From Lingula anatina (Eukaryota; Brachiopoda; Lingulata; Lingulida; Lingulidae), in the NCBI RefSeq assembly GCF_001039355.2, contig NW_019775382.1, positions 57,816-113,310 of the forward strand: a DNA stretch of 55,495 nt. The letters run 5' to 3'. The notes below the pieces were generated by a model. The model made no database searches. It had not been told where the DNA came from and was given only the letters and a program-made list of their open reading frames with translations. The position numbers and the translations under genes are program-made. Each line of letters begins with the position of its first letter. The first letter of the stretch is position 1. Shown piece by piece: positions 33,161-44,172 of this stretch.

Positions 33161-33292
33161 TTAAACCACGGCCTCTGATTGGCTACTACACTAGTAGTGC
33201 AACAGACCGTGGAACGCACTCGTACTTGACGTGCTTGTATGTCAAATACAGCACGGCCGAGTCTTTTGTTCTACGTGCTAGCCGTGGTTTAA
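33161..33292. mobile_element. 132-bp MITE with TTAA ends in the gene C leader region
   Basis: The left end TTAAACCACGGC is the exact reverse complement of the right end GCCGTGGTTTAA, so TTAA flanks both sides, as in piggyBac-type target duplications. A second hairpin (GATACAATACGAGTCGCCGAG-like arms) lies just to its left at about 33098-33156. Absent in A and B. Confidence 0.55.
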
Positions 33293-33740
33293 ATTGGAGT
33301 TATTTCTCCAGTGTTGTTACTATATCTTCTCCAGTAGTGAGTGCAGCAGATCTGCCGGTGGTCTGCGAGTATACTTGGCCTTGCTGACATCTTCAGGAGA
33401 ATTTATTGGTATAACTAACCAAGTTTCTTTTTCATTATAATATATTTACACTGTACTACAATTTGAGAACTACAATTTGAAGTTGAATTGAGTGATGGCA
33501 ATGTACAAGTAGAAGAACAGTTGCACCCTATCTTGATTATTTTTTATTATTTTTATTATTTTTCCAAATTAGGAGATGAAGGATACATTATGTGCAGGGT
33601 ATTATTTGGCAGCCTGTAGTTTCTCCCCCCCCCCCAAATACTGGGATGTATGTACAACAGTACTGGGTCTCTGCTAACTGGATCTGGGTCATATAAGGTC
33701 ATGTGCCCTGAACTGGTATAATTTGTGTTACATAGGGTAA

Positions 33741-34590
33741 TTAAACTGCCGTGTGGGTTTCCTTAGAAAAATCTTTGTGAAATTTGAACAAGCATTGTGA
33801 ATATATATATATATTCTGAAAGCCTTTTTCAAGAGCAATGTAAATATCTGCTTTGTAAGTCTCTTTAAAGGAATGGCCCTGGTGACAGAAATGAACCTTA
33901 ATTACCTTATCTCCACTCTAATTATCAATTAAAACGATATTTCAAGTCTAGAAAACCTGTTCATTACCTAGTGCAATGATCATGAAATCTTTACTCAAAT
34001 GTAAATTTTTAGTGTAAGAATTAAGAATTCATTTGAGTAAATGTAGCACCATAATGAAAAGTTTAGCAATTAGGCAATTTTAACACTTAATTGACAAGAG
34101 ACCACCCTTTTGGTACTCACTTTGGACTGGATGTGTGAGAGGAGATAATTACTTTGCCACTACAGTTGAAGTTAGACCAATTATAGTCTTGCACACTGGA
34201 GTTTCAGTTCGTTTTTAGTCTTAAGATCAAATTAAGAGTCCTTACTTAATCTTTAAGATTGCTTCAGCTAGTTTTAGACTTAAATTGCACTTTAATACCA
34301 AATCAGGCCCACTAGTGTTTATCACAGCAATATTGCAAAATATATCATCTTGAGTATGTGAAAACAGTTTCATTAAATCTCAGTTCTGATTGTCAGAAAT
34401 TTGATTTACCTGTTGACTGTTTGTATGTTCACTCTGACAGACTTGGTCACAACTGAATTAATTGTTCAGGTGAAGGTGAACAGGTTATTACCTTAGTCTT
34501 GACTGCTAGGTTAGTCCCTCTAGCCTTCTGCTCCTAGGGCGGGTTTGACCATTTTTTGAGACTCTCAACTTGAGTATGTTGCAAGGCTCA
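33741..34590. other. Intron 0 of gene C, no gene seen
   Basis: AT-rich unique-looking sequence between the putative 5' exon and the minisatellite. No ORF or RNA gene recognised. Confidence 0.4.
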
Positions 34591-34604
34591 AATTAAATTT
34601 CTTT

Positions 34605-34945
34605 GTCCCATCCCCCATGTCCCATCCTCTGTCCCAACCTCTGTGTCCCATCCCCCATGTCCCGACCTTCATGTCCCAACCTCTGTGTCCCATTCCCCAT
34701 GTCCCATCCTCTGTCCCAAACTCTGTGTCCCATCCCCCATGCCCCGACCTTCATGCCCCAACCTCTGTGTCTCATCTTCCATGTCCCGTCTCCCATGTCT
34801 CATCCTCTCTGTCCCATTCTCTGTGTTCCTTCCTCTGTGTCCCGTCCTCCATGTCCCATCATCTGTACCCATCCTCCATGTCCCATCCTGTGTCCCATCC
34901 TTCATGTCCCATCCTCCATGTCCCATACACTACTACACCACACCA
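34605..34945. repeat. CCCATCC(T/C)CCATGT-type minisatellite upstream of gene C
   Basis: Units of ~14-15 bp (TGTCCCATCCTCCA and TGTCCCAACCTCTG variants) lie exactly where gene B has its pentanucleotide satellite. A related but shorter array (37985-38175) precedes the second gene C stretch. ORFs on both strands here are repeat artefacts. Confidence 0.88.
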
Positions 34946-34969
34946 TGCTTGATGACCCATGTCACATGA

Positions 34970-35107
34970 GACATTTTGTCAGGACATGAGTGTCAATATC
35001 TGAGACATTTTGTCAGGACATGAGTGTCAATATCTGAGACATTTTGTCAGGACATGAGTGTCAATATCTGAGACATTTTGTCAGGACATGAGTGTCACTA
35101 TCTGAAC
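34970..35107 (+). repeat. 34-bp tandem repeat, four copies
   Basis: TGAGACATTTTGTCAGGACA TGAGTGTCAATATC is repeated four times just upstream of exon 1 of gene C. The same sequence is single copy at 18065 (gene B) and 38241 (second C stretch). Confidence 0.9.
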
Positions 35108-35254
35108 AGAAGCAGTAAATATCCATATAAAACATGGTTGCTTAATTAGTGATTTGACCAGTTGACTTTAGAATCCTGATCAAATATTAAAGCCAATGTT
35201 ATTTCCCTTACAGCTATCAGTATAGTCAAGTTGTGAAGTGTCTATAGTCCCAGT

Positions 35255-36935
35255 ATGAGTAAGAAGACAATCATTATCACAGGAGGCAATTCAGGCATTG
35301 GGTTTGCAGCAGCCAGAATCCTGGGTAGATCAGGAGACAAGTATACAGTGATCTTAGCCTGTAGATCTGAGGAGAGAGGACAGGAGGCTGTGAGGACCAT
35401 CAAAGAGGAAAGCCCCAATGCAGATGTGGTCTACATGAATGTGAGTACTTCAGTTTACAAAGTTGACAAAGTCTCACTTCATGTGGAGACCTTTTATTAA
35501 TGTGATTGCCTATGTCAGATATATTACATATGAAAACAAATGAAGCACTTGTGAAGTTAATTGATGATAATTAAAGTAATATTTACTGCACTTCAATAAG
35601 GCAAAAAGAAAATATATCACAATTTAAGAAAGACTTTTATCCACAGTTTTTACCAATTGAAGCTTCCCTTTCAAGTGTGATTTTATTTCTAGTTGGACCT
35701 GTCAAGTATGGCATCTGTTCACAAATTTGTGGAGAATTTTCATGCCAGCGGACGCAGGCTTCATGTTCTATGTAACAATGCAGGAATGAATGTGGGCAAC
35801 ACTTCCAACACACCACAGATTACCCAGGATGGCTTTGAAGTTACCATGGCAACAAATCATCTGGGTAAGTTACCATGGGAACAAATCTGGGTGAGTTACT
35901 ATGGTATCAGATTATTTAGTAAGTTACCATGGGAACTAATTTGGGTAAATTTCAAAGAAATCATACTGGGTAAGTTACAATTGTATGATGGAAACAGATA
36001 ATTTGGGTGAATTACAAAGTTTTTTCTGTTTGTAAGTGATTTTCAGCTTCATGAAAATTTCATGGTGTTATCATAAATGATTTTACAGTTTGCATATTCA
36101 CGTTTGTTTCTTCAGTCACAATGTTCACCTAGCATTTACATTTTCCATTTTTTCAAATATGAGTTTCTGTGTTTTTTTTTCTTTTCATCTTAATCCTAAA
36201 GGTTTTTTGCTATTGTTGAATAATTGCCGTCAAACAAATATTCAATCTCCAGATGTCAAACTTTAAAGATCAATGCACATGAATCTTTGAGCTCCTCTGA
36301 AAATAGTCTATAATACATGTATAACCGTTACATTTTAGTGCTCAGATAATATATGTGTGAGCTAATAGATTTTTTCCTCTGGGTACCTACTGTTGGTAGA
36401 TGGAGAAATTGTAGAAAAAGTGAGTAATTTTAAGCTACTAGGAGTAACTCTGACCTCTGATCTCAAGTGGACAGGACATGTGCAGTTAATTTATTCCAAG
36501 TTTTGTGCCAAGCTTTTTTTTATCTCAGGCAGTTGAAAAGGGCAAATCTGCCCACTGAGGATCTAATAGTTATATATCAATCAATAATTAGATCAGTCCT
36601 AGAATATGCATGCCCTGTGTGGGGGCCTGGTCTTACAGCTGAACAATGTGAATGCTTAGAATCTGTTCAAAAGAGAGCTCTTAGAATTATTTACCCATTT
36701 TATACCTACAAGTTTACCCTACAGGCTGGTAATCTCACCTCTCTGAGGGAGAGAAGAGACGTTTTATTTAAGAGCTATTTTACAAAAATCAAGAATTTTA
36801 ATAAGTTACACCATCAGTTTAAAGAAAAGAATCCAAGAAGTCTCAGGGTCAGCAATAAATTTTTAATGCCAAGAGTGAAAACGGAGCGTTATAAATCATC
36901 CTTTATAATGCACAGTCTTTTAAATTTCATGTAAA

Positions 36936-36966
<31 letters not shown>

Positions 36967-37741
36967 TTATTATTATTACATGTAACTGATGTAAGAGAAG
37001 CAAGCTGTACAAGGATGGAAATATTAGTTAATTGTAATTAATAAAATCACTTTCTGTTTATTAGAAATGAATTCTTTTAGTGGTTTATGTGAAATGTAAA
37101 TGAAGACAAAAGTGTAATCTGAAAACTTTAATTCCCAGGTCACTTCCTCCTGACCAGTCTGCTGCTTGATGACTTGAAAAGTACAGCTCTTATTGAAGGG
37201 GACGCTAGAATAGTCGTCACTGCATCACAGTCACACGACATTGTAAAGGCGAAGTTTAGTAAGTGAACTTTATCAAAGTTACTTAATTGTAACCGTGGTT
37301 TTTCCATGCTTCATACCAAAAAAATAAATTAATTACTACTATAATTACCATCTCCTTTTATGCTGTGGGGCGTCTAGGGCACCAACAAAGGTCTTCTACT
37401 GCTCTCTGTCATGAGCTAGGTGTTGAATGGTTCCCCAGCTTTCTTCCAGTACAGTCCTTCTCCATATGGTTTAAGTCTAAGGTCTGCTTCTTAATAAATT
37501 AATTAGGATTTTAACTAAATGTCTGATCCTCTCCACGTGAATGGCTGTACTGATAAATTCATCATCTTTATTTCAGTGGGCACTAAACCAACCAACTGGG
37601 ATGATATGAACTACACTACATCCGATCCCTTCAGTTCCACACAGGCATACAAGGACTCCAAGCTGGCCAATGTGATGTTCACCAGAGAACTGGCCAAAAA
37701 ACTGGAAGGCACCAATGTCACTGTCAACTGCTTCTGTCCAG
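35255..37741 (+). CDS. SDR gene C, exons 1-4 (partial by assembly)
   Basis: Exons 35255-35440, 35693-35864, 37139-37258 and 37577-37741 match those of A and B in length and phase and encode residues 1 to about 214, including the cofactor site (here TGGNSGIG rather than TGANTGIG), NNAG, VVTAS and YKDSK. The reading frame is open in every exon. Exons 5 and 6 are not reached because the contig stops in the exon 4 array at the N at 37984. Intron 2 carries a LINE insertion and intron 3 an antisense LINE scrap. Same protein family as A and B; probably one gene with the exons at 38451-41265. Confidence 0.8.
35840..36012 (+). repeat. Exon 2-end/splice-donor minisatellite, gene C
   Basis: Same arrangement as in A and B, with ACCATGGGAACAAATCTGGGT units and serial GTAAGTT/GTGAGTT donors. 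The copy at 39037-39209 is nearly identical. Confidence 0.78.
36385..36978 (+). mobile_element. 5'-truncated non-LTR retrotransposon (LINE) in intron 2 of gene C
   Basis: The 3' end of a LINE reverse transcriptase ORF. EIVEKVSNFKLLGVTLTSDL is encoded from about 36400, then after a two-base slip in a T run, the frame RQLKRANLPTEDLIVIYQS, IIRSVLEYACPVWGPG and ESVQKRALRIIYP typical of the region after the RT palm in Jockey/CR1-like elements. It ends in an (ATT)n tail. It is in the same orientation as the gene. Introns 2 of A and B lack it, so insertion followed their separation from C. Confidence 0.8.
36467..36934 (+). pseudogene. LINE reverse transcriptase C-terminal fragment
   Basis: An open frame of 155 codons covering the thumb/C-terminal part of a non-LTR retrotransposon polymerase. 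The upstream half of the polymerase and the endonuclease are absent, and the T-run frameshift separates it from the preceding 30 residues, so it cannot encode an active enzyme. Confidence 0.75.
37349..37490 (-). mobile_element. Antisense LINE-end scrap in intron 3 of gene C
   Basis: Matches the repeat at 20811-20947 (GGGGCGTCTAGGGCACCAAC ... CTCTGTCATGAGCTAGGTGT) with a deletion in the second half. Confidence 0.5.
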
Positions 37742-37983
37742 GTAATATATATATATATACATATGTCAACTGCTTCTGTCCAGGTAATATATATATATAT
37801 ACACATGTCAACTGCTTCTGTCCAGGTAATATATATATATATACACATGTCAACTGCTTCTGTCCAGGTAATATATATATATATACACATGTCAACTGCA
37901 TCTGTCCAGGTAATATATATATATACACATGTCAACTGCTTCTGTCCAGGTAATATATATATATACACATGTCAACTCCTTCT
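37723..37983 (+). repeat. Exon 4-end/splice-donor minisatellite, gene C
   Basis: Six CCAG|GTAATA donors in series starting at the true exon end at 37741, mostly in exact 42-bp (14-codon) steps; the contig stops in the seventh unit at the N (37984). One unit reads GCATCTGTCCAG. Confidence 0.88.
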
Positions 37984-37984
37984 N

Positions 37985-38185
37985 CCCCAACCTCTGTGTC
38001 TCGTCTCCCATGTCTCGTCTCCCATGTCTCATCCTCTCTGTCCCATTCTCTGTGTTCCTTCCTCTGTGTCCCGTCCTCCATGTCCCATCATCTGTACCCA
38101 TCCTCCATGTCCCATCCTGTGTCCCATCCTCCATGTCCCATCCTGTGTCCCATCCTTCATGTCCCATCCTCCATGTCCCATACAC
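37985..38185. repeat. CCCATCC-type minisatellite, second gene C stretch
   Basis: Starting right after the N at 37984, the sequence resumes at a point equivalent to ~34760, showing that the new contig returns to the region upstream of exon 1. Confidence 0.85.
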
Positions 38186-38450
38186 TACTACACCACAACA
38201 TGCTTGATGACCCACGTCACATCCCTTTTAAGATTATTTCTGAGACATTTTGTCAGGACATGAGTGCTGTAGGATGCCTTATGAGTAATGTCAATATCTG
38301 AACAGAAGCAGTAAATATCCATATAAAACATGGTTGCTTAATTAGTGATTTGACCAGTTGACTTTATAATCCTGATCAAATATTAAAGCCAATGTTATTT
38401 CCCTTACAGCTATCAGTATAGTCAAGTTGTGAAGTGTCTATAGTCCCAGT

Positions 38451-41265
38451 ATGAGTAAGAAGACAATCATTATCACAGGAGCCAATACAGGCATTGGGTT
38501 TGCAGCAGCCAGAATCCTGGGTAGATCAGGAGACAAGTATACAGTGATCTTAGCCTGTAGATCTGAGGAGAGAGGACAGGAGGCTGTGAGGACCATCAAA
38601 GAGGAAAGCCCCAATGCAGATGTGGTCTACATGAATGTGAGTACTTCAGTTTACAAAGTTGACAAAGTCTCACTTCATGTGGAGACCTTTTATTAATGTG
38701 ATTGCCTATGTCAGATATATTACATATGAAAACAAATGAAGCACTTGTGAAGTTAATTGATGATAATTTTTAAGTAATATTTACTGCACTTCAATAAGGC
38801 AAAAAGAAAATATATCACAATTTAAGAAAGACTTTATCCACAGTTTTTACCAATTGAAGCTTCCCTTTCAAGTGTGATTTTATTTCTAGTTGGACCTGTC
38901 AAGTATGGCATCTGTTCACAAATTTGTGGAGAATTTTCATGCCAGCGGACGCAGGCTTCATGTTCTATGTAACAATGCAGGAATGAATGTGGGCAACACT
39001 TCCAACACACCACAGATTACCCAGGATGGCTTTGAAGTTACCATGGCAACAAATCATCTGGGTAAGTTACCATGGGAACAAATCTGGGTGAGTTACTATG
39101 GTATCAGATTATTTAGTAAGTTACCATGGGAACTAATTTGGGTAAATTTCAAAGAAATCATACTGGGTAAGTTACAATTGTATGATGGAAACAGATAATT
39201 TGGGTGAATTACAAAGTTTTTTTCTGTTTGTAAGTGATTTTCAGCTTCATGAAAATTTCATGGTGTTCTCATAAATGATTTTACAATATGCATATTCACG
39301 TTTGTTTCTTCAGTCACAATGTTCACCTAGCATTTACATTTTCCATTTTTTCAAATATGAGTTTCTGTGTTTTTTTTTCTTTTCATCTTAATCCTAAAGG
39401 TTTTTTGCTATTGTTGAATAATTGCCGTCAAACAAATATTCAATCTCCAGATGTCAAACTTTAAAGATCAATGCACATGAATCTTTGAGCTCCTCTGAAA
39501 ATAGTCTACATGTATAACCATTACATTTTAGTGCTCAGATAATATATGTGTGAGCTAATAGATTTTTTCCTCTGGGTACCTACTGTTGGTAGATGGAGAA
39601 ATTGTAGAAAAAGTGAGTAATTTTAAGCTACTAGGAGTAACTCTGACCTCTGATCTCAAGTGGACAGGACATGTGCAGTTAATTTATTCCAAGTCTTGTG
39701 CCAAGCTTTTTTTTATCTCAGGCAGTTGAAAAGGGCAAATCTGCCCACTGAGGATCTAATAGTTATATATCAATCAATAATTAGATCAGTCCTAGAATAT
39801 GCATGCCCTGTGTGGGGGCCTGGTCTTACAGCCGAACAATGTGAATGCTTAGAATCTGTTCAAAAGAGAGCTCTTAGAATTATTTACCCATTTTATACCT
39901 ACAAGTTTACCCTACAGGCTAGTAATCTCACCTCTCTGAGGGAGAGAAGAGACGTTTTATTTAAGAGCTATTTTACAAAAATCAAGAATTTTAATAAGTT
40001 ACACCATCAGTTTAAAGAAAAGAATCCAAGAAGTCTCAGGGTCAGCAATAAATTTTTAATGCCAAGAGTGAAAACGGAGCGTTATAAATCATCCTTTATA
40101 ATGCACAGTCCTTCAAATTTCATGTAAAATTATTATTATTATTATTTTTTTATTATTATTATTATTATTATTACATGTAACTGGTGTAAGAGAAGCAAGC
40201 TGTACAAGGATGGAAATATTAGTTAATTGTAATTAATAAAATCACTTTCTGTTTATTAGAAATGAATTCTTTTAGTGGTTTATGTGAAATGTAAATGAAG
40301 ACAAAAGTGTAATCTGAAAACTTTAATTCCCAGGTCACTTCCTCCTGACCAGTCTGCTGCTTGATGACTTGAAAAGTACAGCTCTTATTGAAGGGGATGC
40401 TAGAATAGTCGTCACTGCATCACAGTCACACGACATTGTAAAGGCGAAGTTTAGTAAGTGAACTTTATCAAAGTTACTTAATTGTACCACCAGCGTAGGC
40501 GCTGGCGGTACACATGGTTTAAGTCCCGACCCATATGTTCCGCCGGCTCCTGCGGCTCCGCCGCCAAGTCACCGTTACCGCTTCTCCTTCTAGACGGTAA
40601 TGGCCTNTTTTTTTACAAAAATCAAGAATTTTAATAAGCTACACCATCTGTTTAAACAAAAGAACCCAAGAAATCTCAGGGTCAGCAACAAATTTTTAAT
40701 ACCAAAAGTAAAAACGGAGCGTTTTAAATCATCTTTTATAATACACAGTCTTTTAAATTTTATGTAAATTACTGCTTCAAACTGTCCTATAAGTCTTTGG
40801 TCCTTTTAGTTTAGTTTATAATTCTTAGTTAATTTTAAAATACCTTATGATTTTATTATTTAAGACGCATTGTAAAACTTCAACCTATTAGGTTGCGATT
40901 TTAGTAAATAAATTATTATAAATTATTATATTATGTCGTAAAAGGTAAAGGAAATATATTATTGGTATTCCTGGTACAACTTACTGTCAGTGATGTTGTA
41001 AAAGGTAAAGTAAATATATTATTGGTATTCCTGCTACAACTGGCAGCAATCCCTTTCCTCTGAGCATCAATTGCAGTTAGTTTTGTCCAGCAGTGATATC
41101 AGCTTGTGATATTAAGGCAACTTTATTTCAGGAGTAACTGGGCGTTACTTTATCAACCAGGAAGAAGTCACTCCTGCTGCCGAGGCCTTGGATGATGAAG
41201 CCTGTAAAAAGCTGTGGACCCTCAGTGAACAGATGGTGGGAGGGAAGAAGGAAGAAAAAGAATAG
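38451..41265 (+). CDS. SDR gene C second stretch: exons 1-3 and 6
   Basis: Exons 38451-38636, 38890-39061 and 40334-40453, then exon 6 at 41132-41265 (TAG at 41263-41265). Exon 1 reads TGANTGIG like genes A and B, unlike TGGNSGIG at 35255. Exons 2 and 3 appear the same as at 35693 and 37139. Exons 4 and 5 are missing in the join at 40607. Introns 1 and 2, including the LINE, are almost identical to the first stretch. Most likely an alternative haplotype that supplies the 3' end of gene C; as assembled it cannot encode a working enzyme. Confidence 0.7.
39587..40172 (+). mobile_element. LINE fragment in intron 2, second gene C stretch
   Basis: Same truncated element at the same place as 36385-36978, with the same T-run frameshift and a different (ATT)n length. 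Confidence 0.8.
40484..40511. other. 28-bp hairpin at the start of a GC-rich insertion
   Basis: GTACCACCAGCG and CGCTGGCGGTAC arms (one mismatch) around TAG. It starts a GC-rich ~120-bp stretch that replaces normal intron 3 sequence up to the N at 40607; probably the end of an unidentified repeat. Confidence 0.4.
40608..40933 (+). mobile_element. 3' end of a second LINE copy with 3' UTR
   Basis: Begins in the same ORF end (KIKNFNKLHH, then VKTERFKSSFIIHSLLNF and a stop), continues through ~170 bp of 3' UTR and a TTATTATA-type tail. The tail directly abuts an exon 5-derived repeat unit (TGTCGTAAAAGGTAAAG), so this copy inserted in or next to the exon 5 array. The 5' side is lost at the N. Confidence 0.7.
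40934..41045 (+). repeat. Residual exon 5-end/splice-donor array, gene C
   Basis: One partial and one complete 60-bp unit with GTAAAG donors at about 40946 and 41006. The exon 5 body is not present in the assembled sequence. Confidence 0.8.
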
Positions 41266-41813
41266 AGTGAAGAGAGCCTCCCCCTCCCAAAGTTTACTAT
41301 GAAAGAGACTGACACATCAGCTAAAGAGATGGGTTTGATGAAGAATGAAGAAAAAAGTTGAAAAATACTAGAATAACATTTTGAAATATGCTACTAAAGT
41401 GACTTTTAATTAGGCAGACGGCCATATTACTTCATTTTATATATCATTTCTCCATATTGTTTATCCAGGAAATGTGCAAACATCTAGATGCGATGCTCAA
41501 GCAAAGTTCCATTTTCTTGGAAATTCCACGAATTATCTGAATACACTAAGCTTCTTTCAGCTTAGATTTTTTAGTTATAATCCAAGCAGGTCTGGGAGCA
41601 CTGTCCGTTTTGTCAAATCAGTGAGTGATGCATGTGCTTGTAATGTCCGCTAATTTTACACGAGGTTTATGCATCGCTATATTCTCTTCCTTTAGTGTTT
41701 TATTCTCAACTGATAGTTTTTAATCTATTTTATTATTGACCAGTATTAACATACATTCCATTTTTACAGTTATTTCGCTTTTTATTTTTGTTGATTGTTT
41801 GTCAGTAATGTGT

Positions 41814-41844
<31 letters not shown>

Positions 41845-42420
41845 TACGAACCACCACCGCGGCGCTTAATTTCAAGGTCGAATGGGCCAAAATTTTGTAA
41901 AAGTGGGATTTTTTTGCAAATTTGTGCCGATTTTCAGAAACTACACAGACCTTACCTATAATATTCAGGGCAGGTGTTACTCTTCAGGTCATCTTTTAAT
42001 TCACGAGTTTGGGGTAAATCGGTGCACTTTCACGGAAGAAGCGGCCATTAGATGCCGAGAATGAAAATTCTCCCTAGTTCTGGAACCGTAAATGCTAGAG
42101 ACCTCTTGTTTTTTACATGTTATAGAGCTTTTAAAGGGCTGACTTGTTTAGCTGACTGGTTTTTATTGTGTTAACAATATCACCTCATAACTGGTAATTT
42201 TGCATAGTGTTCTTTGCTATACATTTAATAATTTTATAGAGCAAGGCGTATGTGACTTGCTATAATTTCTGGCGTCAAACGAAGTACAAATATTTACATA
42301 CTGTTATTATAATATAATATATAGGGTAAATAAAAATATACTTTTGTGACATCTTTTTTGTTACGCTATGATTTCCCGTGGAGGCAGAAAATGAAGCAAC
42401 CAATGTTCAGACTATGACTT
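41266..42420 (+). other. 3' UTR and flank of SDR gene C
   Basis: Diverged counterpart of 4866-6640 and 23346-24800, interrupted by a (GATA)n tract (41815-41844) and an insertion (41845-42150). The conserved phrase ACCTCATAACTGGTAATTTT (about 42180) and GTAAATAAAAAT (about 42327) mark homology. No gene is supported. Confidence 0.5.
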
Positions 42421-42728
42421 GATTTGACGTGGTATCAGTGTTGTTATAACTCCCGCTTGGTTTGGTATTCACAGACATGTAAACGCTACTCAATTGTTCC
42501 CCCCCCCAAAAAAAAATGGATTTATGTTAGTATTTCATTTCGTTTTTGTTTAAGGTTGACCAAGAGGGCATACGCACCCCCGGGAGTCCCTGTGAAGTTA
42601 ATGCGAATTAGCTAAGCCGACACAATTCATTGTGCACAGTCTCTTCGACGGCAACCCTTTCCTCTCTTCAATGGCTGTGTAATGTGGACTAATTAAGTAT
42701 TATGTTTCTTGGCTATGGCTACCCCCCC

Positions 42729-42995
42729 NNNNNNNNNNNNNNNNNNNNNNNNNNNNNNNNNNNNNNNNNNNNNNNNNNNNNNNNNNNNNNNNNNNNNNNN
42801 NNNNNNNNNNNNNNNNNNNNNNNNNNNNNNNNNNNNNNNNNNNNNNNNNNNNNNNNNNNNNNNNNNNNNNNNNNNNNNNNNNNNNNNNNNNNNNNNNNNN
42901 NNNNNNNNNNNNNNNNNNNNNNNNNNNNNNNNNNNNNNNNNNNNNNNNNNNNNNNNNNNNNNNNNNNNNNNNNNNNNNNNNNNNNNNNNNNNNNN
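42729..42995. other. Assembly gap (267 N)
   Basis: Run of N flanked by poly-C on both sides, next to the left end of the Tc1-like element. Confidence 1.
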
Positions 42996-43021
42996 CCCCC
43001 CCCCCCCCGCACACACACATA

Positions 43022-44170
43022 CACACACTGGACAATAGAAGTGTCACCCCTACTGAACCAATACTTTGGGGGAGATAAATGACTGTGGAATGATATGCTC
43101 CTGGTTAGACGGGCATTTGTCAAAAGTTTTGACATATCATTCCACACTTTTTCTATTATGTTTGCATCCGGACTCTGGGCAGGCCACATCACCCTGCGAA
43201 TAACCTGTTGGTCAAACCAATCATCAACTGCTCTGGGCCTGTGACAAGGAGCATTGTCATCCTGGTGAACAAATGGATAATTCCTGTCACCAAACATGTT
43301 AGTAATAAATGGTAGCAAGCCTGACTCCAAAGCATCGATATATTTCTAGTGATTCATGTTTCCATCAACCACTATCAATTCGCCCACGCCATGGATGCTG
43401 ATGCAGCCCCACACCATGATACATATGCTGCTCCGGTGCATGTGCATGTGGTTCAAATGCTTTACCAGCAGTTCGCCAGCATCGCACCCGTCTGTCATCA
43501 GAGGTCAGACCTAAGCGACACTTATCAGAAAAAAATATGTAGGACCAATTGTCATGGACTGTCCAGTTCCAGATCCTGTTGACCCTAGTTCACTCTACGT
43601 TGCCTGTTTTGTAACGATATAAGAGGTTTCAGTCTTGCTACCCTGCTGTACACTCTATGAGCATGTAACCGACGCCTAGCAATTTTCACAGACACATTCC
43701 TATGTGTGAAATTGTTCCACTGCGTTGTCAACTGACAAGCAGTGTCGAACTTTGACAACCTGGACATCAAAATCAGTAGTCGGGCTTCACGGCCAGTAGT
43801 TTTTTTGGACGACCCATCAGAGGCAATTTGTCTCTTGATCCAGTGTTTCTATACCGAGACCAGACCCTGTGCATGGTTCTGACTGAACAATTCAATTGTA
43901 TCGATATTCTGACATTGCTTATATTCCGCCTCTTCAGGTTAATAACTTGACGCCTATAACCGTTAGATAATTGCCTGTATCTTGTCATATTGGAGGAAGA
44001 CAGGAATAAAATTTGCTATATTTGTACAAGGCCAACAATACAATCCCATGGTAAAGCGGTTTTATACTCATTAGTCACATTATAAGTAGACCAGGTATTA
44101 TAACTACCCAAGATCTGCCTACTTTTATTACTCTGATTTAGGGGGTGACACTTCTATTGTCCAGTGTGTG
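43022..44170 (-). mobile_element. Tc1/mariner-family transposon, 1149 bp, TA target duplication
   Basis: The left end CACACACTGGACAATAGAAG (continuing TGTCACCCC) is the reverse complement of the right end, and TA flanks both sides (43020-43021 and 44171-44172). The transposase runs on the - strand between the ends. Near-perfect ends and a clear target duplication point to a fairly recent insertion. Confidence 0.9.
43058..43988 (-). pseudogene. Tc1-like transposase, frameshifted
   Basis: Reads from ATG at 43986-43988 (MTRYRQLSNG...), with a helix-turn-helix and a GRPKK motif, then changes frame near 43775 into a second DNA-binding part (43585-43770), then a decayed catalytic part (FSDKCR in place of FSDE), then DDNAPCH and WPAQSPDANIIEKVW in the - strand frame ending near 43030. 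The last Asp and Glu are separated by 34 residues, the DD34E signature of Tc1. At least two frame changes make it inactive. Confidence 0.85.
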
Positions 44171-44172
44171 TA

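Larger units (their letters stand above)
32400..33720 (+). repeat. Upstream block of gene C, homologous to the block upstream of B
   Basis: It parallels 12370-13600, including the (CA)n tract, promoter, 5' exon region and the poly-C tract before AAATACTGGGA. It is interrupted by a ~290-bp gene C specific insertion between two copies of TTGGAGTTATTTCTCCAGTG (33007 and 33294). Confidence 0.7.

Noticed and set aside
34593-34989. Several Pro/Ser/Cys-rich ORFs on both strands
   Set aside because: Produced by the CCCATCC-type minisatellite.
42702-43330. ORFs crossing the 267-N gap
   Set aside because: Most of the sequence is N. Only the part from about 43058 on the - strand is real, and it belongs to the Tc1 transposase remnant.
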